64,000 nt of DNA, from assembly GCA_028279375.1 (NCBI GenBank), contig JANQNW010000016.1:62001-126000 (forward strand), in the 5' to 3' direction. Positions 36,544-45,279 of the stretch are shown in pieces; position 1 is the first letter of the stretch; the number at the start of each line of letters is the position of its first letter. The notes under the pieces were generated by a model. The model was given only the letters and a program-made list of their open reading frames with translations. It was not told where the DNA came from and did not search any database. A program made the position numbers and the translations under genes. The DNA comes from Phycisphaerales bacterium (GTDB lineage Bacteria; Planctomycetota; Phycisphaerae; Phycisphaerales; UBA1924).

Positions 36544-37517
36544 AGTTGCCTCTTCAACCAGTCCCACTGTCTCGACACGCCTTCCTCGAAGGACGTCGTC
36601 GGGCGATATCCAAGTTCCTCGCCGCTCCTTGTCAGATCGGCATACGTCCGCTCAACGTCTCCCGGTTGCATCGGCTGTTGATCGACTCTCGGCTCAACGC
36701 CGGCGACACGACCGATTGTGTCGATCATCTCGCGGAGCGTCGTGGGGTGATTGCCGCCGAGATTCCATATGCGGTAGCCGAAGCGCTCGATCTCTCGTCC
36801 GGACGCGAGCACCCCGGCGACGATGTCGTCGACGTACGTGTAATCTCGGCTGGAGGAGCCATCGCCGAACATCGGAATCGCCGCATCCTCCGCAACGAGT
36901 CTCAGGAACTTCGAGACCGCAAGGTCCGGTCGTTGCCTCGGTCCGATGACCGTGAAGAATCGCAGACACGCCACGCGAAGGCCATAGAGGTGAGCGAATG
37001 AGTGCGCGACGAGTTCGCATGATCGCTTCGTCGCAGCGTAAGGACTGATGGGGTTGTTGACGTCATCCGCTTCAGCGAAGGGGACTTTCTCGTTGTTTCC
37101 GTACACGCTGCTCGACGAGGCCATGAGAAACCGTGGGTTCCCGAATTGGCGAGCCGCCTCGAGCAGGACACTCGTCCCCTCGACATTGACGCGCGCGTAA
37201 AGCACAGGTTGCTGGATGCTCGGTCGGACGCCGGCGCGAGCCGCAAGATGCACGACGATCGTCGGGCGGAACTGATCGAACACCTGCATCATCATGTCGG
37301 AGTCACAGATGTCAGCGCGGACCACGTCGAAACGATCCGATGGCGCGCTGGCTTGCACCTCAGCCAGGTTGCGCTCCTTCAGGCGCGCGTGATAGAACGA
37401 GTCGAAGTTGTCGACACCGAGCACGCTCGCTTCTTGCTCAAGATACGCCTCGGCGACATGCGATCCGATGAACCCGGCGACGCCGGTGATCAGCACTCGT
37501 TCGGACGCAACACTCAT
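36540..37517 (-). CDS. NAD-dependent epimerase, UDP-glucuronate 4-epimerase-like
   Basis: 325 residues. The NAD motif is GVAGFIGSHVAEA, followed by VDNFDSFYHARLKERNL, which is characteristic of UDP-glucuronate 4-epimerases, and HLAARAGVRPSIQQPVLY. The active site is SSSSVYG and SPYAATKRSCE (Tyr and Lys). It would interconvert UDP-glucuronate and UDP-galacturonate; UDP-glucuronate is supplied by Ugd at 4705-6069. A GalE-like specificity cannot be excluded. Confidence 0.85.
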   Translation of the reverse strand: MSVASERVLITGVAGFIGSHVAEAYLEQEASVLGVDNFDSFYHARLKERNLAEVQASAPSDRFDVVRADICDSDMMMQVFDQFRPTIVVHLAARAGVRPSIQQPVLYARVNVEGTSVLLEAARQFGNPRFLMASSSSVYGNNEKVPFAEADDVNNPISPYAATKRSCELVAHSFAHLYGLRVACLRFFTVIGPRQRPDLAVSKFLRLVAEDAAIPMFGDGSSSRDYTYVDDIVAGVLASGREIERFGYRIWNLGGNHPTTLREMIDTIGRVAGVEPRVDQQPMQPGDVERTYADLTRSGEELGYRPTTSFEEGVSRQWDWLKRQL

Positions 37518-37594
37518 TGATCAGTGGAACTCCGTGACTGCGCGACGTCTCGTATCCTGAACACAAGGTGCGCTCGCCGCGCGCAGGCGTCATA

Positions 37595-37633
37595 CAAAAA
37601 GCAGGGCGCCATCGCTAGAACGGCGCCCCGCTG
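37595..37633 (-). terminator. Intrinsic terminator after the cysC-cysQ-permease run
   Basis: Read on the minus strand, GGGGCGCC and GGCGCCCT arms (37622-37632 and 37600-37610) form a 7-base-pair GC stem extended by three more pairs after one mismatch, with an 11-base loop, and are followed by TTTTTG. It lies about 130 bases after the permease stop codon. A second perfect 6-base-pair hairpin (TGCCCC/GGGGCA) lies between them near 37703 but has no T-run on this strand. Confidence 0.75.
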
Positions 37634-37761
37634 GAGGAGAGAGAGATCGGACTGATATACCAGATATCGGTTTGCTACGTTTCCGGGCCTTGAGATGTTT
37701 TCGTGCCCCCCGAATCCGGGGCATGAATTTTCGCCGAACCCCCCGTGAGACCCCCTGAGAG

Positions 37762-39591
37762 CTATGCCAGGAGGGGCGCGACGATGACCGTCACCGCGCC
37801 CACAAGCAGCGTCAGGGGGCCGCCGAAGCGGAGATAGTCCATCGTCCTGTACCCGCCGGGGCCCATCACCATGAGGTTCGTCTGATAGCCGAGCGGCGTT
37901 GCGAAACCCGCCGAAGCCGCCACCGCAACACATACTGCGAACGGGGTGAGATCATGACCGTGTGTGCGCGCAGCTTCGAACGCAATCGGGAAGAGCAGAA
38001 CTGCGGCCGCGTTGTTCGTGATGAGTGATGTGAAGATCGCGGTCAGCACATAGGTCACAGCAAGAAGGCCGTAGAGACCGAACTGGCCCGACCAGTTCAC
38101 CATGTGGTCTGCGATGAACGCCGCGAGGCCGGACGTCTGCATCGCGTGTCCCAATCCGAATGCAGATCCGATGACTGTCAGCACCTGCCAGTCGACGGAT
38201 GCGCGAGCCTGCGGTCCGGTGCAGCACCGAAGCAGAATCATGAGCAGCGCCGCGAGCATCGCGAAGGTCATCGCGTTGGACGGGGAGAACGTAATCGCGA
38301 CCACCATGGCCACCAGCACACCCAGCGCGATTCCGGCCAGCCGATGTCGAGGCGCCGCCTGCCCGGGGATCTCACTCACCAGGTAGAAGTCCTTGGAGTC
38401 CTTGTACGTCTTCGCGAACTCCGGGGGCGCTTCCAGAAGGAGCGTGTCGCCAGATCGCAGCACGATGCCGCCGATCTTGCCGCGAAGGCGCGCGCCATTG
38501 CGATGCACGGCGATGACGACGGCGCCATAGGTCGTTCGGAACGCCCCCTCCCGAATCGACCGACCGATCAGGGGCGACGCATTCGAGACGACCGCTTCGA
38601 ATAGCACGGCGCTGTGCCGAGGGATCGTGTGCTCCTGGCCGGCGGAGCCTGTCATCGGCGTCAGACCCTTTATTTGCTGCAGATCCACGATCGATTCGAG
38701 AGCGCCGACGAAGACAAGCACATCGCCCTCGCGGATCACCTGCTCCGGGGCGACCGCGATGATTGTCTCCTCGTGTCGATCGAGGCGCGAGAGAAAGAGC
38801 CCGTGGAGCTGACGAAGCCCGGCCTCTTCCACAGTCTTCCCGGCGATCGGCGATCCCTTCTCGACAAGCATGGGCGCCATGTACTCGCGCGGATCGAGAT
38901 TCAACGGCACACTCTTGTCACGATCACGCAGGAGGAGGCGGCCCGTCAGCAGCATGTACAGGATGCCGAGGATTGCCGCAGGCACGCCGACCCAAGCCAG
39001 TGTGAACATCCCGAAGGGCTGAAAATCAACAGTCTCGCCGTTGGCGGTTGCGCGCACCACTTCTTCGCGAATCAGCTCGTTGACAACGAGATTCGTGCTC
39101 GTGCCGATGAGCGTGCACATGCCGCCGAGGATGGCCGCGAAGCTCAACGGCATAAACAGGCGCGAAACGCTCAGGCGATTTCGCTTTGCCCAGCCCGCGA
39201 GCAGGGGGAGATACATCGCCACGATAGGCGTGTTGTTCATGAACGCGCTGCCGATGGCGACTGGAATCGTCAGACGCGCCTGCGCGACGCTCAGATTGCC
39301 CGGGCGCCCGAGCAGGCGATTCGTGACCATCGTCATCCCGCCCGTCTGGCGCAGCCCGGCGGCGACGACATAGAGGAGACCGACGGTCACGACCGCTGGA
39401 TTGGCGAATCCCTGAACCGCCTCGGTCGTCGAGAGCACGCCGGTCAGCAGAAGAATGACCAGTCCGCTGAGGAGCACGAGGTCAGCGCCGACGCGTCCAT
39501 GGACCAGTCCGCCCAGGATCATCACGAGCACGCCCGTGGTGATCCAGGCGTCAATGCTCAGGGTCTGGGATGTCGCCTGGGCGAGGCTCAT
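37762..39591 (-). CDS. SLC13-family anion permease with two RCK_C (TrkA_C) domains
   Basis: 609 residues. The N-terminal half has LVLLSGLVILLLTGVLSTTEA and the SAFMNNTPIVAMYLP segment, where the Asn-Thr motif is part of the anion/sodium site; a matching SLITNNAAAVLLFPIAFE lies in the C-terminal half. Between them are two regulatory RCK_C modules (around VEKGSPIAGKTVEEAGLR and VVSNASPLIGRSIREGAFR). This architecture includes sulfate transporters and SAC1-like sulfur regulators. Following cysC and cysQ in the same direction, sulfate is the likely substrate, though dicarboxylate cannot be excluded. Confidence 0.88.
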   Translation of the reverse strand: MSLAQATSQTLSIDAWITTGVLVMILGGLVHGRVGADLVLLSGLVILLLTGVLSTTEAVQGFANPAVVTVGLLYVVAAGLRQTGGMTMVTNRLLGRPGNLSVAQARLTIPVAIGSAFMNNTPIVAMYLPLLAGWAKRNRLSVSRLFMPLSFAAILGGMCTLIGTSTNLVVNELIREEVVRATANGETVDFQPFGMFTLAWVGVPAAILGILYMLLTGRLLLRDRDKSVPLNLDPREYMAPMLVEKGSPIAGKTVEEAGLRQLHGLFLSRLDRHEETIIAVAPEQVIREGDVLVFVGALESIVDLQQIKGLTPMTGSAGQEHTIPRHSAVLFEAVVSNASPLIGRSIREGAFRTTYGAVVIAVHRNGARLRGKIGGIVLRSGDTLLLEAPPEFAKTYKDSKDFYLVSEIPGQAAPRHRLAGIALGVLVAMVVAITFSPSNAMTFAMLAALLMILLRCCTGPQARASVDWQVLTVIGSAFGLGHAMQTSGLAAFIADHMVNWSGQFGLYGLLAVTYVLTAIFTSLITNNAAAVLLFPIAFEAARTHGHDLTPFAVCVAVAASAGFATPLGYQTNLMVMGPGGYRTMDYLRFGGPLTLLVGAVTVIVAPLLA

Positions 39592-39685
39592 CGGGGTGGG
39601 GCTCCGTCAACGATTGACACGCGAGCGGCGTCTCACCCGTTCATCGGTCAAACGTCAACGAACGCGGCGCCTCCGGCACGGCGAA

Positions 39686-40723
39686 TCACGCGCCGGCGGG
39701 GGCGAGCCCGAGCTCCTCGATAGCGCTGATCACCCGGGCGTGATCCGACATCGTGGCGCAGATCACACCCTTGTTTCGGTCGAGCCCTCGCCCATGCCCG
39801 AAATCCAGAAGCTGGTTGTGGATGTCTGTGACGGCGCAGCCCGCCTCGGTGGCGATCAGCGAGCCTGCCGCGTGGTCCCAGATACGCTCAACGTAGCCCT
39901 TCTTCGTCGGCATGCGGAGGTATGCGTCCGCCTGACCGCGCGCCACGACCGCATACTTCGCTTGGCTGTCGAGTCGCAGCGAATGCTCGCTGCTTGAGCC
40001 AAGGCGCTCGATAATCATGGCGGTGTCGGAGTGCTTCGTGTGGCCCGACTCGACCGACTCACACACTCTGGCGGGCTCATCCTCAGCGCGAGGCAAACGC
40101 GTGAGGTGGATCCCATCCTTGTCCGCCTCGTCGGCGGAGGTCTCCCAGAGGCCGGAGCCCTTGTAGGCGTAATAAATGCACCCATGCGGATCCGGGTCAT
40201 CGAACGGGCGTTGGAAGTCCGCCGAGAGGTTCGGGCAACCGAGCACGGCGAGGGTCGGCTCGCCGGCTTCGATCCACGCGAGACTGACGGCGTACTGCCC
40301 GCCGCGCAGGAATCCCTTGGTGCCGTCGATCGGATCCAGCGTCCAGAAGATCTCGCCGTGCCCTTCGTCATTCGCGGCGCCGCCGGCGTCGATCGCATCG
40401 ATCACGTCCGCCTCGGAGGCCTGCGGCCAGACGAGATGGACCGCCTCGAGCACCTTGCCCAGGACGGCCGCGTTCGTGCCGTCCTTGAGCGCCGCGGCGT
40501 CCTCCTCACCGACCATTCGGATCTCACCGAAAGCCTCGCGCAGTCGGTGCACCACGACGGCCTGGCTCGCGTAGTCCGCCACGGTCACTGGACTTCGGTC
40601 ATCTTTCGTGATCGCGCGGACGGACTCGAGGTCCGCCTGCACATGGCGACAGACCAGGCATGCCTCGAAGACGGCGCGTCGAGCGCCCGTCAGGCGATGG
40701 TCGTAATCAACCTGATGACTCAT
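39686..40723 (-). CDS. cysQ: 3'(2'),5'-bisphosphate nucleotidase (HAL2/CysQ type)
   Basis: 345 residues from ATG 40723 with GGAGGA upstream at the right distance; longer forms to 40834 lack a site. The inositol-monophosphatase-fold metal motif is LDPIDGTKGFLRGGQYAV, with the upstream metal-binding GEED; TVADYASQ provides the early conserved Asp. Length and motif spacing match eukaryote-like HAL2 enzymes rather than the shorter E. coli CysQ. It would hydrolyse PAP, the by-product of sulfotransferases, to AMP. It lies between cysC and the permease. Confidence 0.92.
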   Translation of the reverse strand: MSHQVDYDHRLTGARRAVFEACLVCRHVQADLESVRAITKDDRSPVTVADYASQAVVVHRLREAFGEIRMVGEEDAAALKDGTNAAVLGKVLEAVHLVWPQASEADVIDAIDAGGAANDEGHGEIFWTLDPIDGTKGFLRGGQYAVSLAWIEAGEPTLAVLGCPNLSADFQRPFDDPDPHGCIYYAYKGSGLWETSADEADKDGIHLTRLPRAEDEPARVCESVESGHTKHSDTAMIIERLGSSSEHSLRLDSQAKYAVVARGQADAYLRMPTKKGYVERIWDHAAGSLIATEAGCAVTDIHNQLLDFGHGRGLDRNKGVICATMSDHARVISAIEELGLAPAGA

Positions 40724-40782
40724 CCGTGTCCTCCGATCGGCAAGGGATCTGTATGAATTGTCTGAAGCGAATCCGCCGACAG

Positions 40783-41397
40783 TCAGCTGAGAATGCCCTG
40801 CGCTTCGAGATAGGAGATGCAATCCTCGACGCACTCATCCACACTGCGCTCGGCGGTGCGAATGACGAGTTCGGCGTTGTGGGGCGCCTCGTACGGATCA
40901 TCGATTCCCGTAAATCCCTTGATCTCTCCGGCGCGGGCCTTCTTGTAAAGGCCCTTCGGATCGCGCTCCTCGCAGACATCTAAGGGCGTATCGACGAAGA
41001 CTTCGATGAAGCGGATGCCGGACTCGTGATGCAGCGCTCTGCAGAGATCACGATCGGAGCGGTAGGGACTGATGAAGCTGGTCAGGCAGACGCTGCCGGC
41101 GTCGGCGAAGAGCTTCGCAACCTCGCCGATTCGGCGGATGTTCTCAGTGCGATCCTCGGCGCTGAATCCGAGGTTCTTGTTGAGGCCATGGCGGATGTTG
41201 TCCCCGTCGAGCCGGTAGGAGTTGATGCCCCGATTCACCAGCGTCTGCTCGAGCGCCGAAGCGACGGTGCTCTTGCCGGAGCCGGAGAGTCCGGTGAACC
41301 ACATCGTCGCGCCGGTGCAGTTCAGCGCCTTCCATCGCTCGTCGCGGGAGATATCGCCCTCGTGCCATGTGATGTTCGTAGATTTCGTCTGGGTCAT
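40783..41397 (-). CDS. cysC: Adenylylsulfate (APS) kinase
   Basis: 204 residues, standard length. The P-loop is GLSGSGKST (about 36-44); [17 protein letters not shown] carries the APS-binding Asp and Arg, followed by [17 protein letters not shown] and [11 protein letters not shown], both diagnostic of CysC. It makes PAPS from APS and ATP. It is the first gene of the run cysC-cysQ-permease (gap 59 bases to cysQ). With Sat at 8836-10017 it provides the sulfate donor for the window's three sulfotransferases. Confidence 0.96.
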   Translation of the reverse strand: MTQTKSTNITWHEGDISRDERWKALNCTGATMWFTGLSGSGKSTVASALEQTLVNRGINSYRLDGDNIRHGLNKNLGFSAEDRTENIRRIGEVAKLFADAGSVCLTSFISPYRSDRDLCRALHHESGIRFIEVFVDTPLDVCEERDPKGLYKKARAGEIKGFTGIDDPYEAPHNAELVIRTAERSVDECVEDCISYLEAQGILS

Positions 41398-41553
41398 GAT
41401 CGTTGATGTCCTTGTCTCTCGCGATTATTCGCGTGCGATTGGTCCTTCTGGAGCGAAGGTAGGGCGGATTGAGAACCGGCGTCAACCCAGGGTCGACGCC
41501 GGCATCGTATGCACGGAATATCGGTCGCCGAGCGGGGCGACGAGAGCGCGAAC

Positions 41554-44010
41554 TCAGCGATCCTCGCTGGACCAACGCTTCATGAGTCGGCGGGCGGACT
41601 CGGACTGGCCGGCCTTGTTGGGGAAGAGGTGCCACTCCGGTCGCTTGCCCTTCTTGTCGAGCTGGATCCAGACCAGGCCGTCGAGGAAGCCGGCGTCATG
41701 CGTCAGCCAGTCCTGCAGGCGGCGCACCGTGGCCGGATCGCGGGGGACACCGTTGCCGATTGTCGCACGGGCGAGCGCAATGAGCTCAAGCTCCTCCTCG
41801 CTGTCGCCCTGCCCGAGGAGTGTGACGCCCCGGTTGGACGCGTACGAGAGCCGACGGCGCATCGCATCGAGCTCCTCCTCGTCCGCCTGCTCCACGAGCT
41901 TGTCTACAAGCACCAGGATTCGAACATCGTCATCGGGTGCGAAGTCGGGATCCGCAAGCGGGCTGGCGTTGTTCTTCACGAACGCCGGAAGGTGCTCCTC
42001 GGCCGGTGACGGCGAGCCTCTCATGTTCTCGTAGGCAGCCTTCATCTGAGCGACGAACTCCTCGGCGTCGGATCCCAACTCATCCAGATCGAGCGTGAAC
42101 TCGTCCAGGCCGCCGACGTTGAACGTGATCTGGTCATCGTCCTCAGGAGACTCCGCGTACGCCATCCATGACTCTTCACCTTTGTCACTGTCATGCACGA
42201 TGACCGAGCGGCCCTCATCCATCGCCTTGATGACAATCGCGGCGGCGCCGGTTACGCAGACGGCGAGGAACACGAAGAGAGCGGCGAAGACGCCCGGATT
42301 CGGGCCGGACGAAAACTGCTGACGCTTTCCGAGTCGCTTGTTCACGCGGGCCTGCGCAGCGCGCACGCGCTCCTGGGCGCTCTTCAACTGATCCTTCGCC
42401 GACTTGCGTGGAAGGCCGGCCGCGGCGCGATGCGCAGCGACTGCTGGACGCGGGCGCGGCGAGTGCGCGACGCGCGCTCCATCCGGACGGCGCGGCGACT
42501 GCGGTGGCTGATCCGCGCGCTCGCTCACGTATCCTCCGGTCCACCAGTTCGTCACACGAAGGCGCGGGCGCTGGCGATCGACACGCTCGCGAGGTCGTGC
42601 GGGCGGTTCGACGGGCATCGCAGCTGACGCGGCGGCGGCCTGCGCCGCCTCCGCATAGTTCGGACGCGGCTCGGCAGGCGTCTTCGGGAATCCCGGAACC
42701 GGGTCAGCCGGCATCGGCTCCGGTTCACGCCCTCCCATGCTCGGGAGATCCTTCGGAAGGAACGCGTACGGGTCGTCAGCGCTGACGATTGCGCGAAGGT
42801 CCGTCGCCAGGTCGGCTGCGGTCTCATAGCGACTGCGATAGTCCGCCATCGCGCGCCGGATGATCCAGCGGAGCGCCTCGGGGCAGCGCTTCGTCACGTG
42901 CGAAAGGCCGCCATGGGCGGGGAACGAGTTCTCGATCACCGAGTAGAGCACGGCGCCGACGGCGTAGATGTCGAACTTCGCGCCATCGACCTCATGCACC
43001 TTCACGCCCTTCAGGGCCATGCGGACCATTTCCGGATCGCGGAAGTACTCGGTGCCGTGCGTCGTGAGCGTCATCGCCGATCGAAGCGGCGTCACCAGGC
43101 CGAGATCGACGAGGTGCGCACGATTGTCGTGGACGATGATGTTGTCCGGCTTGACATCCTTGTGCCAGAGCCCGCCTCGGTGATAGCGCTCGAGCGTCTC
43201 GGCGAGATCAACGACATAGCCGATCGCTTTTCGCAGATTCGCCGGCGTCAGCCCGTCAGGAGACGACGCGTCGTGCAGATCGTGCGCGATGATGCCGAGC
43301 GATTCACCGGGCACGTACGGCATGATGTAAAAGAAGCGCTGGTCGTTGAGCTCATGCTCGAGCACGAGGCCCATCTTCTTCGCAGATTCAAGCGCGCGGC
43401 TCTCGCGAACGATCTGCGGCAGGCTCGAGCCGTCGTGCAGACTGAAGGCCTTGATAATGACCTGCGTGACGTCCGGGTAGCCCATCCGCGCGAATGCGGC
43501 GAGCTTCTCCGGACTCGGGTCGGCGACATAGAGCTTCGCGCCGCTGCCACCGCCGGGAAGCGAGCCGACGATTTCATACCCTTCGAATCGTCCAGTGCGC
43601 TTCGAAGGTTTGTCGGCGCCCGGAGCGTGGGCGAGGGCCTCAGGGACGCGCTTCTCGATGCCTTCCGTCAGTGCGCCGAGTCCGAGGAACTGCGCCGGGC
43701 GACCGATGATCACGCGATACAAGCTGTGCCCCGCGGCGGCGAACTCGCGCTGCACGGCGCGGCCGTAGTGAGCCGACGCAGACCAGCGACCGATCACGAT
43801 CGTGCCGAGCACGAGCGGAATGAAGATGATCGAGGTTACGACGGCGCCGACGATGCGGAGCAGATCGCCGAGTTCACCCGTGATGAACTTGAAGACATGG
43901 GCGATCAGGAAGCCGACGCCCTTGAAAATCGGCACGACCACAAAGATCACGGCCAGCACCGCAACGGCGAGTGCGAGTGCTCCAGCCAGGATTGCCATGA
44001 GAGGGGCCAT
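41554..44010 (-). CDS. Membrane Ser/Thr protein kinase
   Basis: 818 residues. Two N-terminal hydrophobic helices (about 5-27 and 53-74) precede the kinase domain (about 142-408). Glycine loop GSLPGGGSGAKLYV, catalytic Lys 187 (QVIIKAF), Glu about 203, catalytic loop HKDVKPDN with Asp 285, and metal site DLG at 302 (not DFG). The HKD form (Lys for the usual Arg) is uncommon. A Pro/Ala/Arg-rich linker leads to a third helix (about 573-594) and a C-terminal domain of about 225 residues of unknown function. It lies 68 bases downstream of a sigma factor gene on the same strand. Confidence 0.9.
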   Translation of the reverse strand: MAPLMAILAGALALAVAVLAVIFVVVPIFKGVGFLIAHVFKFITGELGDLLRIVGAVVTSIIFIPLVLGTIVIGRWSASAHYGRAVQREFAAAGHSLYRVIIGRPAQFLGLGALTEGIEKRVPEALAHAPGADKPSKRTGRFEGYEIVGSLPGGGSGAKLYVADPSPEKLAAFARMGYPDVTQVIIKAFSLHDGSSLPQIVRESRALESAKKMGLVLEHELNDQRFFYIMPYVPGESLGIIAHDLHDASSPDGLTPANLRKAIGYVVDLAETLERYHRGGLWHKDVKPDNIIVHDNRAHLVDLGLVTPLRSAMTLTTHGTEYFRDPEMVRMALKGVKVHEVDGAKFDIYAVGAVLYSVIENSFPAHGGLSHVTKRCPEALRWIIRRAMADYRSRYETAADLATDLRAIVSADDPYAFLPKDLPSMGGREPEPMPADPVPGFPKTPAEPRPNYAEAAQAAAASAAMPVEPPARPRERVDRQRPRLRVTNWWTGGYVSERADQPPQSPRRPDGARVAHSPRPRPAVAAHRAAAGLPRKSAKDQLKSAQERVRAAQARVNKRLGKRQQFSSGPNPGVFAALFVFLAVCVTGAAAIVIKAMDEGRSVIVHDSDKGEESWMAYAESPEDDDQITFNVGGLDEFTLDLDELGSDAEEFVAQMKAAYENMRGSPSPAEEHLPAFVKNNASPLADPDFAPDDDVRILVLVDKLVEQADEEELDAMRRRLSYASNRGVTLLGQGDSEEELELIALARATIGNGVPRDPATVRRLQDWLTHDAGFLDGLVWIQLDKKGKRPEWHLFPNKAGQSESARRLMKRWSSEDR

Positions 44011-44078
44011 AGGTCTTCCTTCCAGTGCTCAGTCCGGCCCGAATGGGCTTGGGTTCACCGGACTGAGGGAAGAATGGT

Positions 44079-44843
44079 TCAGCCGGTGAAGTTCGCCTCA
44101 TCTCTCCGACGCAACTCGACCTGCTCGTGGTAGATGTCGGCGATTGCGTCATCGAAGAGAGTGTCGTCAGCCTTTGTCGGATTCAGATCGAGTCCGTTTC
44201 GTCTGGCCTCCTCAATCTCCTCCTCAGTGAAACTGTAGGTGGAGATCACTTCCTGCAAACTCGACCGCAACATCTCGCGGACCTTGGCGAGACGGCGCGA
44301 GACGGTCGGCTCGCTGACACCCAGGCTCGCGGCGACTTCCTTGCCCGGCACGCGATCGAAGACGCGCATTCGATAGATCGAGAAGTCCATGAACTCCGAG
44401 CCCTTCTCCACGATGCGAATGGCCGCCTCGACCTTCGCACGAAAGATGGCCGCCTCGTATTCGCCGTCAGGAGAGAGGCCGTCGCCCTGACCCTTTTCGC
44501 CGCGCATCCATGACTCATCGAGGCCGAGCGCTTTCTTACCGCCTCCGCGTTTGAGCGCCATCCGCCGATCAATCTCGTCACCGAGCACATGCTTGGCGAT
44601 CGCGAGCAGCCACGTCGAGAATCGGGCTCCGCGTGACGGGTCGTAGTGATCGATGGAGTTGGAGAGTGTGGCGAGCGTCTCCTGGGAGAGATCCCGCACC
44701 GTCTCGACTCCGATGCGACCGCGGCCCCACTTGGTGAGCTGCGCTCGAAGCACCGGCCCGAAGGTCTCCCAGAGCTCGTACCACGCCGCTTCGTCCTTAG
44801 CGCGGAGTCTGGAGATGAAGTTAGTCGTGAGCGTATTGAGCAT
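44079..44843 (-). CDS. RNA polymerase sigma-70-family factor (ECF-like)
   Basis: 254 residues from ATG 44843; the frame continues upstream to 45347 but that part is Pro/Arg-rich and I treat it as non-coding. Region 2 is around FISRLRAKDEAAWYELWETFG to RFSTWLLAIAKHVLGDEIDRR, region 4 is the HTH GKEVAASLGVSEPTVSRRLAKVREM. A tail of about 45 acidic residues follows (SFTEEEIEEARRNGLDLN...). The kinase gene follows it, a pairing common in Planctomycetes, where kinases are thought to control partner sigma factors. Confidence 0.85.
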   Translation of the reverse strand: MLNTLTTNFISRLRAKDEAAWYELWETFGPVLRAQLTKWGRGRIGVETVRDLSQETLATLSNSIDHYDPSRGARFSTWLLAIAKHVLGDEIDRRMALKRGGGKKALGLDESWMRGEKGQGDGLSPDGEYEAAIFRAKVEAAIRIVEKGSEFMDFSIYRMRVFDRVPGKEVAASLGVSEPTVSRRLAKVREMLRSSLQEVISTYSFTEEEIEEARRNGLDLNPTKADDTLFDDAIADIYHEQVELRRRDEANFTG

Positions 44844-45279
44844 CGGCGAGGGTTCCGGCGCCAGGCGCCTGCCGGGATCGCATCCTGCGTTCCGGCATGG
44901 GCGCCCGGGATCCCATTGTTCCGAACGGAGAGGGGCCCGTTTCGGTGGGGCGGGGGCAACGTTTCGAGTCTTATGAGGATAACCACCCCCGGCGACCCGG
45001 CCCTGTCCCGGCGCCGGAAGTCTGGGACATTCAGCGACTTGCGTGCAGATGGAGGGCGCCGATGGGCACTGCCGGCCTTTCTCGGACCTGGGCGGTGAAG
45101 CGGCGCGCTCGTGGGCCGCTCGTTCGATCCGCGACGCCCTCGTCGTGTCTGGAGCAGATGGAATCAAAAACCCTGAAATCCCGTTGCCGCCATTCCCAGA
45201 AAGGTGCTGACAGACACCTGGTCGCCCGGGGGCGGCCAACAGCAACCAGCCGATTTCAACGTTTCGAAAGGACAGAACT
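44844..45279. other. Divergent intergenic region between the sigma factor and coiled-coil genes
   Basis: About 435 bases with no convincing gene. Open frames here code for Arg/Pro/Gly-rich low-complexity stretches. It should contain promoters for both flanking genes. Right before the plus-strand gene there is GAAAGGACAG as ribosome binding site, and about 80 bases upstream of its ATG a short AGGTG...CACCT inverted repeat (near 45202) that could be an operator; it is only five base pairs long. Confidence 0.45.

Noticed and set aside
38614-39723. Open frame on the plus strand opposite the SLC13 permease (369 codons)
   Set aside because: Composition is His/Arg/Asp-rich without hydrophobic or domain features; permease is clear.
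42898-44133. Open frame on the plus strand opposite the kinase (411 codons)
   Set aside because: Kinase motifs on the minus strand are complete; this frame has no domain.
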